Origin: Ashinkailepas kermadecensis
Taxonomy: Eukaryota; Arthropoda; Thecostraca; Neolepadidae
DNA length: 64,000 nucleotides
Direction of reading: 5' to 3'
NCBI GenBank assembly: GCA_034440615.1
Contig: JAOTOM010004552.1
Span: 124,001 to 188,000, forward strand
Positions 1 through 11,960 of this stretch are shown in pieces. The notes below the pieces were generated by a model, which searched no databases, was not told the DNA's origin, and saw nothing but the letters and a program-made list of their open reading frames with translations. Made by a program: the position numbers and the translations under genes. How positions within the stretch are numbered: the stretch's first letter is position 1; every line of letters begins with the position of its first letter.

Positions 1-290
1 AGATGAGATAAATCAACGTGAGATAGACAGGTATATGAATGTAGAAACGAAAACGCAAACATATTATATCCTTGTGCCACCATCGGCTTGTGTGCGTGTC
101 AAGTGCATTGCATAACAATCACGTAATCTATGTTCATCTAGGTGAATCGCTTAAGAAGAAGCATGCTCCGTAAGTCGCTCTTTTTCAAAATTTTGCTCTG
201 AAAATCGTGTAGATTTTCAAATGCTAATGTACACATCACTGCTTTTAGGTACCCACATGTGGGCGATTCCATGAATTTTGTACTAGTAGC
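1..290. other. unannotated stretch
   Basis: AT-rich non-repetitive sequence before the first satellite. No supported gene or repeat was seen. Confidence 0.5.
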
Positions 291-1218
291 CGCCATCCGA
301 CAGTCGGCGACCGTGGGGCTAACTCCGCCAGTGTTACACTGGTGGACATCACCCCACAGCCGGCGACCGTGGGGCTAACTCCGCCAGTGTTACACTGGTG
401 GACATCACCCCACAGCCGGCGACCGTGGGCTAACTGCGCCAGTGTTACACTGGTGGACATCATCCCACAGCCGGCGACCGTGGGGCTAACTCCGCGGGCG
501 TTACACTGGTGGACATCATCCCACAGCCGGCGACCGTGGGGCTAACTCCGCGGGCGTTACACTGGTGGACATCATTCCACAGCCGGCGACCGTGGGGCTA
601 ACTCCGCCAGTGTTACACTGGTGGACATCACCCCACAGCCGGCGACCGTGGGGCTAACTCCGCCAGTGTTACACTGGTGGACATTACCCCACAGCCGGCG
701 ACCGTGGGGCTAACTCCGCCAGTGTTACACTGGTGGACATCACCGCACAGCCGGCGACCGTGGGGCTAACTCCGCCAGTGTTACACTGGTGGACATTACC
801 CCACAGCCGGCGACCGTGGGCTAACTCCGCCAGTGTTACACTGGTGGACATCACCCCACAGCCGGCGACCGTGGGCTAACTGCGCCAGTGTTACACTGGT
901 GGACATCATCCCACAGCCGGCGACCGTGGGGCTAACTCCGCGGGCGTTACACTGGTGGACATCATCCCACAGCCGGCGACCGTGGGGCTAACTCCGCGGG
1001 CGTTACACTGGTGGACATCACCCCACAGCCGGCGACCGTGGGGCTAACTCCGCCAGTGTTACACTGGTGGACATCATCCCACAGCCGGCGACCGTGGGGC
1101 TAACTCCGCGGGCGTTACACTGGTGGACATCATTCCACAGCCGGCGACCGTGGGGCTAACTCCGCGGGCGTTACACTGGTGGACATCACCCCGCAGCCGG
1201 CGACCGTGGGGCTAACCT
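291..1218. repeat. 56-bp minisatellite, about 17 copies
   Basis: The core CAGCCGGCGACCGTGG recurs every 55-56 bp. Each unit holds a near-palindrome, CCAGTGTTACACTGG, in which only the centre base breaks symmetry. Three unit types are visible: A with CCGCCAGTG, B with CCGCGGGCG, and C with TGCGCCAGTG and one G fewer. They are ordered so that an eight-unit block repeats. Open frames cross the array only because the unit lacks stops in some frames; no gene is supported. Confidence 0.95.
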
Positions 1219-2226
1219 GCGGCTAACCGACTGACCTGCGCCGACCTCCAGACTGTGATTTGGTATGCGGGTTTCAATAAACGGACGCGTTAGAAAGTAC
1301 TTGAGATATGCAGGCCTTTTCCAAGTTTACTGAAGCAATATCAGGTAAATAATTGCGCTGGAAACTATAACACGACTTCGAGACTTCACTACCGTTCGGA
1401 ATAATCTCTGACCTTTTTCTAGTTACCAAATGTAATCTAAGCTTCCACATAAAAGACAAAGTCATCAGGCACCTAGCAACAGTTCCATGCTGTTACCGTG
1501 ACGTCATTGGGCGAAATCAATTTTCGGATTTTCTGATCTCTGAGTGAGCATGCTGGCGATGGGTAGGCAGGAAAAACAAAGAATGCCAAGCCTATATGGT
1601 CACCAGTCGACCGTCCAAGCGTACATTAAGCCTGCGCGAGCTGGTACTGTTAGCTCGGTGACGCTTGTGTCATGGACTTTGAAACCGGACAATGAGCTTT
1701 GCTGGGCAACTTGTCGTTCTCCAGTCTTTGTTCAGCCCTTCGGTAGGTGCCACCTTGGTACGAATGCGCTCACTAGATCTGAAGCATACGAGCCGTATTT
1801 CAAATAAATTCAAAACTATTCGAAAAGTGACTAAGGTCTACAATAATGCTTTAGGTGTACATGGGTGGAACAGAGACGCAGGTTGCGTCACGATGACAAC
1901 CATACAGCTATTAATCAAAGCAACTTAATTAAACGAGATGTTAAGCAGTCATTCAACATTACATTCATTGCTGAAAGAATTAATTCTACTCCTTGCGAAT
2001 TAATTTTTTTTCAATGCAAATATTTCACGTATCGCCTATGCTCACCGAGATATTAATTGCAAATCGCGAAGTTGACTAAGAAACCTCGCTTAGCATTGTG
2101 CCGACACGTTTCTTGAACACGGCCGGTATTTCCAGCCACGATCTTACATGCAAAGTCATGGCCTTGCCTTGTAAAGTCAAGCCAAAGCTTTGCTATCAAC
2201 ACAAAGCCACGCCCTTGCTACCAATG
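1219..2226. other. unannotated stretch
   Basis: Mixed-composition unique sequence. Only short frames without recognisable domains are present. No gene, RNA or repeat is supported. Confidence 0.5.
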
Positions 2227-2332
2227 CAGAGCCGTCGAACAGCCGCGACTCAACAGCGCGGCCGCGCCGCCCAATTTGACAGAGCCGTCGAACAGCCGCG
2301 ACTCGACAGCGCGGCCGCGCCGCCCAATTTGA
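2227..2332. repeat. 53-bp direct duplication
   Basis: Two adjacent copies starting CAGAGCCGTCGAACAGCCGC (2227-2279 and 2280-2332), differing at one base (CAACAG against CGACAG). They include a GCGGCCGC site and lie just left of the pentanucleotide array. Confidence 0.9.
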
Positions 2333-2440
2333 CAGCCGTTTGTCCGTCGAGCCGAAACTCGCCGTCGTCGTGGCGGACGCCGGCGTCGGTAATCGACGCC
2401 GTCACGTTCGGCGGCCGTCGGACGCGGCTCCGCTCGACCG

Positions 2441-3090
2441 GTCGGTGGTCTGTCTGGTCTGGTCTGGTCTGGTCTGGTCTGTCTGGTCTGGTCTGGTCTG
2501 GTCTGGTCTGTCTGGTCTGTCTGGTCTGGTCTGGTCTGGTCTGGTCTGGTCTGGTCTGGTCTGGTCTGGTCTGGTCTGGTCTGGTCTGGTCTGGTCTGGT
2601 CTGGTCTGGTCTGGTCTGGTCTGGTCTGGTCTGGTCTGGTCTGGTCTGGTCTGGTCTGGTCTGGTCTGGTCTGGTCTGGTCTGGTCTGGTCTGGTCTGGT
2701 CTGGTTTGGTCTGTCTGGTCTGGCCTGTCTGGTCTGGTCTGTCTGGTCTGTCTGGTCTGATCTGGTCTGGTCTGGTCTGATCTGGTCTGGTCTGGTCTGG
2801 TCTGGTCTGGTCTGGTCTGGTCTGGTCTGGTCTGGTCTGGTCTGTCTGGTCTGTCTGGTCTGTCTGGCCTGGTCTGTCTGGTCTGGTCTGGTCTGGTCTG
2901 GTCTGGTCTGGTCTGGTCTGGTCTGGTCTGGTCTGGTATGGTCTGGTCTGGTCTGGTATGGTCTGTTTGGTCTGTTTGGTCTGGTCTGTCTGGTCTGGTC
3001 TGTTTGGTATGTCTGGTCTGGTCTGGTCTGGTCTGTCTGGTCTGGTCTGGTCTGTCTGGTCTGGTCTGTCTGGTCGGTGGTCTGTCTGGC
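2441..3090. repeat. TCTGG pentanucleotide array, about 650 bp
   Basis: Almost pure (CTGGT)n on the plus strand, interrupted by CTGTCTGG steps that recur throughout. Both edges carry GGTCGGTGGTCTGTCTGG (2440s and 3070s), so the array appears to have grown inside a short duplicated seed. Long frames on both strands, such as a DQTRP repeat on the minus strand, are artefacts of the period. Confidence 0.95.
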
Positions 3091-3290
3091 GCGAATGATC
3101 GCGTGGCGACCGGCCACCCGTCGGGCCCACCAAAGCCGACACGGAGCGCTGCGAGTCACCGCACGACGCCCCGCTCGGCTACGGCTGCTCTCGTCTCTCG
3201 AAACCGACGCAATCGCATGCTGATGGAAAACAAAGGATACCAACAGTCGCCAATGCTTAGACTGCTGAATCAGCCGTGTCGCGGTTTTAT

Positions 3291-3464
3291 TAGTAGCTGA
3301 AGTGTGCATACTAGGGGTTTTTGAGTAGCTTAAGGATATACACGTTTATGCGTAGCGTAAGGGTACGTACTAGGGGTTTATGAGTAGTAGCTTAAAGGTG
3401 CATACTAGGGGTTTTATGAGTAGCTTAAGGGTGTATACTAGGGGTTTGGTTTTATGAGTAGCTT
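3291..3464. repeat. degenerate tandem repeat, about 40-45 bp, 4 copies
   Basis: The phrase ACTAGGGGTTT(T)ATGAGTAGCTTAAGG recurs four times with indels, next to the pentanucleotide block. No coding content. Confidence 0.8.
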
Positions 3465-3837
3465 TGACCACACCGCTTCGTTTGAGTTAGCATCACGAGA
3501 GCAAGCACAAGGTACAGTCAGACCTGTCGTATCCTACCCATCGCGACCGGGGTGCAGTATAGAACAGCAAGCTTCAATTTTGTGGTACACCACACCGTCC
3601 TTGCAGAAGGGCTACTTTCTGCATGCGTAGTGATATTATTTCCCCTAGTTCCCCTTGTGTTGATCCTCACATTTTCACCCGTTCCCCTTTTCCAGATGTT
3701 TGTTTTGATCCTCAGCAATACGGCGTCCGAGGATGCCTGATATGCGACGGAACTTCCATGCCCAAGGCTGTTCGGCGAATATCTACAAAACGTTGAATGA
3801 AATTGATCCGTGTTTCTTCCCAGGTAAATTTTTGCAA

Positions 3838-4091
3838 GATAGCATCAGGGGACGGGAAGCCACAGATAGCATCAGGGGACGGGATAGCATCAGGGGACGG
3901 GAAGCCACAGATAGCATCAGGGGACGGGAAGTCACAGATAGCATCAGGGGACGGGAAGTCACAGATAGCATCAGGGGACGGGATAGCATCAGGGGACGGG
4001 AAGCCACAGATAGCATCAGGGGACGGGAAGTCACAGATAGCATCAGGGGACGGGAAGCCACAGATAGCATCAGGGGACGGGAAGTCACAGC
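3838..4091. repeat. 27-bp minisatellite with 18-bp short units
   Basis: Units begin AGCATCAGGGGACGGG and are 27 bp (GAAGCC or GAAGTC versions) or 18 bp (GGGAT version). Both lengths are multiples of nine, so frames stay open in several registers (for example DSIRGREAT). The short unit appears twice, each time before a GCC unit, which suggests a block duplication. Confidence 0.95.
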
Positions 4092-5231
4092 ACGTGATTG
4101 GGCGCAGCCGCTCGTTGACTAATTCTCTACGTTGACATGGAGGGCACTTTTTGGAGCGAGGAATTTTCCATTCCTCTCTTTTCCGCATTTTTCACCTTTA
4201 GTATTCTTGGACATCCAAATCCCGCAACATGGGTGACTCGTGTCTGATGGATCAAGTTCTCCGAGGCCAAGAGATGAACACGAAGGCAAAAATCCTGAGA
4301 TTTGACCGGCTTTCTAAATTAACCGACATTTTTATATCTCCCACAGGCAGCAAATGTCCTCGATTTCATTAAATTGAGCAAAGCCAGGCAAGATGTGAAC
4401 AATTAACACCTCTTTAACATCACCATCTCATAAAACACGCACAATTTGGCTTGTGAATTAACGGATTTGAGGAAAAAATAAATGTGTCCGCTTGACTACA
4501 AACGTGGAAGACAAAGCTCCGTATGTCACTGCTAATGAGACCCAGCAGAAAATGAACAGAGCGCAAATAGTCGTTGCCTTATTAATGAAGACGATTAATA
4601 AGATATTAATCTTATTCTCTAACTGATAGATGAAGCGAAGCACATTCTCACAAATGAAAAGGTACGGCCATTAAATCCCCAATTCCTCCTTGATCTGCAA
4701 AACCTTGCGAGAGTTACAATCGGTTCCGGATCCAATAGTTTGTTTTGATTTTTTTTTAAGACAAGCAGATTTTTGTGGCAGACAAACCTGGGCCGTTTGC
4801 AGCCTGTGCATGCAACACAAACTCATCTGGGCACCACATAACCACTTGCGGATGACCCCAAGCGTGTGTCTGATAATAATCACTACATCGGGGGGGGGGG
4901 GGGCTGTAGTGATGACAGGTTGATGTGTCACTTGGCGGCCCCTACCGACCACCCAGCCAGCCGCGCGGCGCCACCTTGGATCTGGACGGGCGGTAAGGCG
5001 AAGCACACCGACGGCTACTCCCTCGATTGCGAATGGCGAGAATTCCTCTCCTGTTCGCCTACAATGTGATGCAACGACGGAAGGTGTGATTATTTCTCTT
5101 CTCGGCGTGAATACTGACAGGGATGATCGCTCCATTTTAATGTAAAGATGTTAAGCTAGGATGCAAGATCTAGACTTTCCGGCCACATCAGTTCATGCTA
5201 TGATGTTCAAACGGGCAACGTTCATCGCATG

Positions 5232-5233
<2 letters not shown>
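4092..5233. other. unannotated stretch
   Basis: AT-rich sequence with a 13-base G run near 4891-4903. No supported gene or transposon was seen. Confidence 0.5.

Positions 5234-5326
<93 letters not shown>
5234..5326. repeat. (TA)n microsatellite
   Basis: About 90 bp of alternating TA with one phase slip. Confidence 0.95.
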
Positions 5327-5327
<1 letters not shown>

Positions 5328-7994
5328 TTGGGCTAAGCTATGTGCCTCGAAGTTCCCTCGCACATGTTTCCAGCTGAAGTCTAAGACCTACGAGACTTAG
5401 AGAAGCGTATTTGATCTTATTTCTGGACATGGGCGCCTGACAAAAAAGAAGAATTCTAAGCAAAAGCTAATTCGAAAAATAACGTTTGTTTTCTTAATGC
5501 TCAAACAGGCACGTTCATATCTGCAACATGATGAGGATGATTGGCTACAAAGAAAACACTATGTTATGACCAGTAATCCGACCTCGATTAATTTGTACTT
5601 CCCTGTCACTGAGAGATTAAACTCCAGTCCAACACCATCCACACTGGACAACTGAATCTAGCCTTTGCATCAAAAGTTTCAGAATCCTCCTCAATGCATA
5701 TTAAATACATCTTTAATACCTGCACACTGCGCTGGTTCATTTACTTGCAATTGGGTCCCGCAATTAATACGTTCAACACTACTATCAGGTGGACGGTACG
5801 GAACGTTTAAATCCACACCGAACCTTTATACCTACATTTCAAACCGTCCCCAGGACACTATCTTGGTGCTTCGTCGTGAAATTAAGCGCATTTGTTATAT
5901 TTTAATAGCCCATTTGAAGAGATACGTGCACATAAAGTGCAGTGACATAATTATTGGCTGTTCGGAATGTAGAAGTTGAGCCATCAACATCAGAGTTATG
6001 GTTTGGTAGGCGCAAAGCCACTCTCGATGGCAACAAATCGATGGGAGCTAATGGCTCTACTTTGTTGCCCAACTTCGAAGGTTAGCATTGATCCGTGGTG
6101 ATCAAATTCCCGCGTAGTACAACCGTGGTTCGATATGAATATATATGTATATATGCTTCCCCCTAGTTTTGCATGCCGATTTCGTTCTCTATCTGAGTAG
6201 GGTCACTGCTAATACATAAACATTTTGGAACATTTAAAAAAATGGATGGCGTTTGGCTTTCCGCTCGTGCTATCCATTACCATTTCCCAAGGGCTTGGAA
6301 TATTGTCTTCAGCAGTTCAGCACATACCTACCCATATTTGACCTAGTATGCATAGATGAACTTCACCCTTGTACGAGTCCTGGCCTCAGGCTGACTCTTC
6401 AGTTTGCGTGCCATCAATATTTAAAAATGAAAGCACACTCGCTTCATCACCAAGGTCTGAAAACTAATGCGGCGATCGGGCTACTGACTGTCCTCTGCGT
6501 TTATTTATTCCATCTGACCTGGAAGGTCAATACGAAAGGTAGACGAAACATTTTTTTTCTCGCAAATTTTCGTTGAAACGTCGAGAATGAAACTGTGTCA
6601 TGCTCTTTTCCGGATCTTTTGATTCGATGAAGGTGCATAGGTCGAATGTTGGCCATAAATTGTTGCGAAGTCGCGGGATTATTATCGATGCTCAGACATG
6701 CACATGCACGCAATTTATGCATGCTGATAAAAATAATCCGTCCGCGTTGTTCGCAATGCACGCTTTATGTACTGATATAACGCTGATGATACTTCACACC
6801 AGATGACAGTTCCACGCCTCAAATTCACCGGTTCCAACCCTCACCCGCAAACGGTTTGATAACACGTTTGACTTGGTGGCCAGCGAACATCTCACCTCAG
6901 ACAGCCTGTGACTGACCGCTGCGAGAACATTTGGCAACGCAGGTGAGCGAACAGGTGACCTCGGATGCGCAGTGACTGACCTTTGGAAGCACGCTTGACG
7001 TAACCGGTGACGGGTCGTCGCAGCGGAAGTAGTGGACTCGGAACGAAAATATTGAACGGCTCAAGACCGGTGGAGTGCTGGATGTCCTCGGAAGACGAGC
7101 TGAGCAGTCGAGTGGCCTGTGGCAACCATCGGTCGCATCAGCCCGTGCCACTCCACGACATGCCTTGCTCAATTTCCAGGTGAATTAGAAACGTTTTTTA
7201 CGATAAAAAGAACGCATCTATCTCATTTCTGTAGCATGTGATGACCACGTCATTGCGATTTACAAACTGCATTGTTGTGCACAAGCGTGCAATTTCTTTG
7301 CTGCGAGAATTCTGTACGCACAATATTAATCATAACATTTCAAATACAGGCATTAAATACATACATACATTAAAATGCCACTAATTATCATCGCAACCAC
7401 AACATTACTGATCCACCATTCTTCATTCCATTCCAACCTTTCCGAACTCGTATGGTATCCCGTCCTTCGCTCGTATGACGGGCAGGAGGGCCGGGCTGCT
7501 TGGCCTCGGGCGGTCACGTGACCTTGACACAGACGGGTCGCTGCTTGGCACGGGGTCAGTCAGTCGTCGGTTGCAAGACGCGAGCGGGAGTGCTACGTGC
7601 TACGTGCGCGCGCGGGACAAGTGCTCGATCTAACGCATAACTACAACTACAACTACTACCAGCAATCTACAACTTACCGCTGCTATGGGCGCACAATAGC
7701 TCTGGCATTAAGAGTGGACTAATATTCACAGAGCGCTGTGGAACTGCCTGAACTCGTCGAAAGGTAAGCCCGGCCTCCGTGATTGCCCATTGCCATTGTG
7801 TTTCCCCGTGTTCATTACCTGCTACTACCTATTGCATACCTCACTCGCCTATTAATTTCCTGGACTAATCCGACACGAAAACAAATAATTTCTTACGGAC
7901 ACAATTCAATTTCAACGCCATCGATATCATACATATTTGTGTAGGGTTCACGAAATAATTCTTACATTGCACGCTTGTGTCGCACGCTTGTGGT
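5327..7994. other. unannotated stretch
   Basis: Mostly AT-rich unique sequence; frames are below 110 codons and match no family I know. At about 7480-7770 a GC-richer segment ends in GAAAGGTAAGC, which reads as a good plus-strand splice donor. It could be an untranslated first exon or part of an LTR, but nothing else supports either reading. Confidence 0.4.
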
Positions 7995-8093
7995 CGGTTG
8001 GTCATTGGTTTTACGACACGTCGACCGTTGAGTCATATAGCGTCGCCAATCTCTCACGCCGATTGGTCGCGGGCGAAGAGTAGCGACAGGTGA
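7995..8093 (-). mobile_element. tRNA-derived SINE, 5'-truncated copy
   Basis: This shares the body and tail (minus strand) with the SINEs at 9968, 45045 and 50204: the tail CCAATGACCAACC, then the block containing TTGGCGACGCTA and CGCGACCAATCGGCG. The tRNA-like head is missing, as expected for an incompletely reverse-transcribed copy. Confidence 0.8.
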
Positions 8094-8100
8094 TCGCACG

Positions 8101-8124
8101 CTTCTGTACACTTGTGTACAGAAG
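8101..8124. repeat. short-loop perfect inverted repeat
   Basis: CTTCTGTACAC and its reverse complement are separated by two bases, giving an 11-bp stem. Confidence 0.85.
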
Positions 8125-9967
8125 TTGACTCGTGAACGGATGTGTTATCCGCTCTGTTGAACTGATGTTTTCATTGAGAATGCATGCCATTTAGTGAAGA
8201 TATCCCGATAAGACATGGTTATATTGCAGGGGGAATCGCCTCTGCCACGTCCGCCGCACAGGGGAATGGGTGTGTGTGTGACCTCCGTCACCTACGTCAG
8301 TAGACTGCAGAGGGCACCGTGTTCTGCAGTCGGTCAGCGGTGGACGGAGCTCTGTCTGTCAGCTGAAGGAAATGAAGTCAGCCGACTACTCCTTCGCCAA
8401 GTGCTTACTGTGGACGTTGGTCTCTCCCAGAGCGTCTGCCGTCGCGCTATGATTGGGATGGTGCCGCTCTCCGATAGGTCACACGCGCTGGCCGTGTAGT
8501 TCCTGTGCGACTGTGACGTAATGTGACGTCCTGCCGTCACGCAACGCAATGCATACCGCATGGAAGCACGGACATGCACTCCGTGTTTGGCGGACGGTTA
8601 TGGGCTCTGGTCCTTATATAGGGACACGCACTGAGTTTTTTTTCGTCCGTGTGGTCAGACAATCCTCGATGGGTTGAGCTTGCATTGTGAATGAATTCGT
8701 TGCAGACAAAACAATGTGACACGAATTTCACGGAGCTGTCTGTGCATTCGAGGCTTCACACCGGACGGAAGCACGCTTATCATGTGGGTAGAATGAAGTG
8801 TACATAAGTTATTTAATCTGTTGCCCAGACCAACTGATATTGTACGATGAGCACCATCCACCTGAAAACAGTTTTAATAGGCTAAGACTTTAATTCAAAG
8901 GCGAAAGTCTTGTCATCTGCAGGACAACTATATAGCCGGGAAAAGAAGTAGATGCATGATGTCATTATGTTACGGCAGAGTACGAATATTGAACACACTT
9001 TTGATGGCATGAAATATAGTCAGAAATTAGAACCAAGCTTGCGGGAGATACATGTCTTCATCCCATTCAAATGTCCCGCACGGTGCTGTGCATTCTTCTA
9101 TGATGACTTCATTGATGTCATTTGACCCGTAAATTCTTCTTGTACCCAAATTACACCTATGCCATGCGGGATTATCATACAATCCGCGGGCAATGGGCTT
9201 GCTTATGGCAGAACTATTGCACTATTGAGACGGGTGGTGTCCGTGCGTGTGCAGCGCACATGCGTAGCGCGCCATGGTGTCTTGCCGCCGCCGACATTCA
9301 TGACTGCTGTCCCTCCAGGTGTCTGACCGGTGGACGCCGAGTGTCCCGCGGCCATAATGCTAGCCCTATAGGAGGCGTTCTTCTTTTCTGTGGGCAAACC
9401 AGTTTCTTGGCACCCTGTATGCTCATTCATTGTCAGACAATAGTGCGAAATAATTTTGCCTAGATGTCATGAAAACTTCGCTTAACAATTCATCTTCAGA
9501 TAAAAAAAAGCATCTGAAACTGGAGTGATTTTTAAGTAGGAACTCGTTTATCCTCGCAGAACATATATTGCCCATATACTTAAACTGACAGAAATTTGTC
9601 AGTTGAACTTCACGAAACCAAATTCATACGTTGACTAGTAGCCAACATGTCTATTAGCATGTTTTTTTTGCCGCGGTCTGACTACATGGTAAGCTTCTTT
9701 CTTATTATAATGACATTTTTCACCTCATTGGAACAACGCTTTCCCAATCGAAATGTGGGGAAAGCTGACGGATGCCCCTTAAATTGCTGAAAAGAGTCGC
9801 AGGAGGGGAATTGAGGAGTGCCTTCTTCTGACACCAGATGTCCTTAGACTGGTAGCTAGGTTACCAAACTGGAGCAATTATTTTGCAAAAGTGTTTAATT
9901 TAACAACCAGGCAGTGAAAAAGGCACCTCATCAGTCCTGGATGGTGGACAGGATGATGTGGCAGTGG
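8125..9967. other. unannotated stretch
   Basis: Unique sequence with no recognised coding frame. Near 9400-9420 the minus strand reads TACAGGGTGCCAAGAAAC, which resembles the outer end of some mariner-type elements; no partner end was found. Confidence 0.4.
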
Positions 9968-10128
9968 TGGTTGGTTGGTTGGTTATTGGTTGGTTATTGG
10001 TTTTACGACACTTCGACCGTTGAGTCATGTAGCGTCGCCAATCTCTCACGCCGATTGGTTGCGGGCGAAGAGTAGCGACAGGTGAGGCTCGAACCCACAA
10101 TCTTTCGATTGTGAGACGGGCAACTTGC
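9968..10128 (-). mobile_element. tRNA-derived SINE
   Basis: Read on the minus strand it has part of a tRNA-like head with box B (GGTTCGAGCC after an anticodon-arm-like segment), the shared family body and an (AACC)n tail. The outer head is replaced by unrelated sequence, so it is 5' truncated. It lies just left of the Penelope-like element. Confidence 0.85.
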
Positions 10129-10258
10129 AGGTCAGGATAGTGTAGCAGAATATGACAGAAGAGTCTCTTGTTCTGACCTACATATAATACACTACATACC
10201 AAGTATCATATACGTATATTATGCATATGCAATGGGTAGTATACCCTGTGCTGTACAC

Positions 10259-10260
<2 letters not shown>

Positions 10261-10290
<30 letters not shown>
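10261..10290. repeat. (TA)n left border of the Penelope-like element
   Basis: A short TA run directly abuts the left inverted arm. With the TA run at 12407 it brackets the retroelement. Confidence 0.85.
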
Positions 10291-10931
10291 CTCTTTTATA
10301 CATTGGTTGTTGAAGAGAAGAGCGCATTTAGCTTTAGCAAGTTTTCTGTCTAGGTTTTCGATTGATCGTATTGTTTTCTTCGTTTCGTTAGATAGCTGGT
10401 AAATTATTTCACCAAGTGACATGCACGGTTATATTCGTTTATTAACGTTTCGGATTCAAACATTGATCCATTTTCAAAATCACTGCTCTGCACAATGCAA
10501 ACAAACACACCCAAGTATACTTTAAAAAACATGAATTGAGCACAGGTTTTACACGAGCTATTATCGCAACATCATCTCACATTTTGTCAATTCCTGAAGG
10601 GCCATCCACATAAACAAGTATATTCTCATCTGAACTATTTGCAACAACCGTAAAGCACTGGATCGCATTTACATCGAAACGTGTTTGCCCCCCCCCCCCT
10701 TCGCCCTCTTTTTGGTCATGCATTGGTCATGCATTATTCCAGAGTGACAACGTGAAGTGTGTGCTGTTGCTACATTGTGCTACATCGTGCTACCTCGTGA
10801 GTTGTTTGTTAATTTCTGGTGTGTTCACGTATGTACAATGACTCGAGCACCATGAGACGGGTTCGGTCCGGGCAAGATGTGATGATGGTAGTGTTGTTGG
10901 TAAGGTGTTCTCGTGTTAGTGGTGTTTGGTG
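10291..10931 (-). repeat. left inverted arm of the Penelope-like element
   Basis: Reverse complement of 11787-12383. The match starts at CTCTTTTATACATTGGTTG and ends at GGTGTTTGGTG, exactly where the arm meets the truncated reverse transcriptase frame. It includes a poly-C run near 10686. Confidence 0.9.
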
Positions 10932-11960
10932 TTTGCAAGCTTTTACATGTGCCACCTGGAAAACAATGTTTTGCATGACCCGTCTGTTGCGCCTCATATC
11001 TACTGCAGGTATGTCGATGATGTTTTTGTTGATGTGAGGGACAGTGACTACCTCAGTGAACTGATCTCAAAATTAGAGGAAAACTCAGTGCTAACTTTCA
11101 CATCTGAAACACCAATCGATCAGAAGATTCCGTTTTTAGATGTACTTGTAAGCCCCACTGATCAAAAATTTTGTACCTCAGTATACCGGAAACCATCGAA
11201 CATTGGCTTAGTTATGAACGCAAAAAGTGAGTGTCCTGAAAGATACAAACAGAGTGTCCTGCGTGCCTTTGTAAAGAGAGCAATTCGTAATTGTTCTTCC
11301 TACCAACTTCTTCATACAGAATTTGACAGGCTAAAACAGATTTTAGTAAACAATGGCTACACAAACACACAGGTTGATGACGAAATCAAGAAACACATGA
11401 ACAGGAACACCAACGAGAAATATACAGACAAAGCAAACACCATCCACCTTTACTATCGAAATTATATGAACTCTGCTTATAAGGTGGATGAAAGAGTCAT
11501 ACAGGATATTATAACAAACAACATCACATGCACCAACAACAAAGATCAGCTAAAACTGGTCATCTACTATCAAAACATGAAAAGTTGCAATCTTGTGATG
11601 AAAAACAATCTTCAGGCCAACAAAGAAAAACTAAAACGTACCAATGTAGTTTACAAATTCTCATGCCCATACGAAGACTGTAGGCTTCGTGCAGTAAGTT
11701 ACATTGGTGCCACCACAACCTCCCTTTCTAGAAGACTGACAATGCACCTCAGAGATGGAGCACCAAAAGAACACATGACAAACTGCCACCAAACACCACT
11801 AACACGAGAACACCTTACCAACAACACTACCATCATCACATCTTGCCCGGACCGAACCCGTCTCATGGTGCTCGAGTCATTGTACATACGTGAACACACA
11901 CCAGAAATTAACAAACAAGTCAGCACACACTTCACGTTGTCACTCTGGAATAATGCATGA
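10926..11960 (+). CDS. Penelope-like reverse transcriptase/GIY-YIG endonuclease, N-truncated
   Basis: This would copy the element's RNA at a nicked target. Early in the 344-residue frame is FYMCHLEN, then CRYVDDVFVDV, the reverse transcriptase catalytic YVDD motif. The palm/thumb part follows (IPFLDVLV, FCTSVYRKPSN, LRAFVKRAIRNCSS). The last third is the endonuclease: VVYKFSCPY, SYIGATTTSLSRRL (the YIG motif and its arginine), and near the end LESLYIREHTPEIN with the expected catalytic Glu. The stop is natural. The N-terminal half of the enzyme is absent: the frame begins just before the junction with the inverted arm, so the first Met is not the true start. All catalytic motifs still present look intact, but this copy alone should be inactive. 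Confidence 0.9.
   Translation: MVFASFYMCHLENNVLHDPSVAPHIYCRYVDDVFVDVRDSDYLSELISKLEENSVLTFTSETPIDQKIPFLDVLVSPTDQKFCTSVYRKPSNIGLVMNAKSECPERYKQSVLRAFVKRAIRNCSSYQLLHTEFDRLKQILVNNGYTNTQVDDEIKKHMNRNTNEKYTDKANTIHLYYRNYMNSAYKVDERVIQDIITNNITCTNNKDQLKLVIYYQNMKSCNLVMKNNLQANKEKLKRTNVVYKFSCPYEDCRLRAVSYIGATTTSLSRRLTMHLRDGAPKEHMTNCHQTPLTREHLTNNTTIITSCPDRTRLMVLESLYIREHTPEINKQVSTHFTLSLWNNA

Noticed and set aside
2218..3309. 363-codon minus frame rich in DQTRP
   Set aside because: It is the TCTGG pentanucleotide; fifteen bases code five residues in any register.
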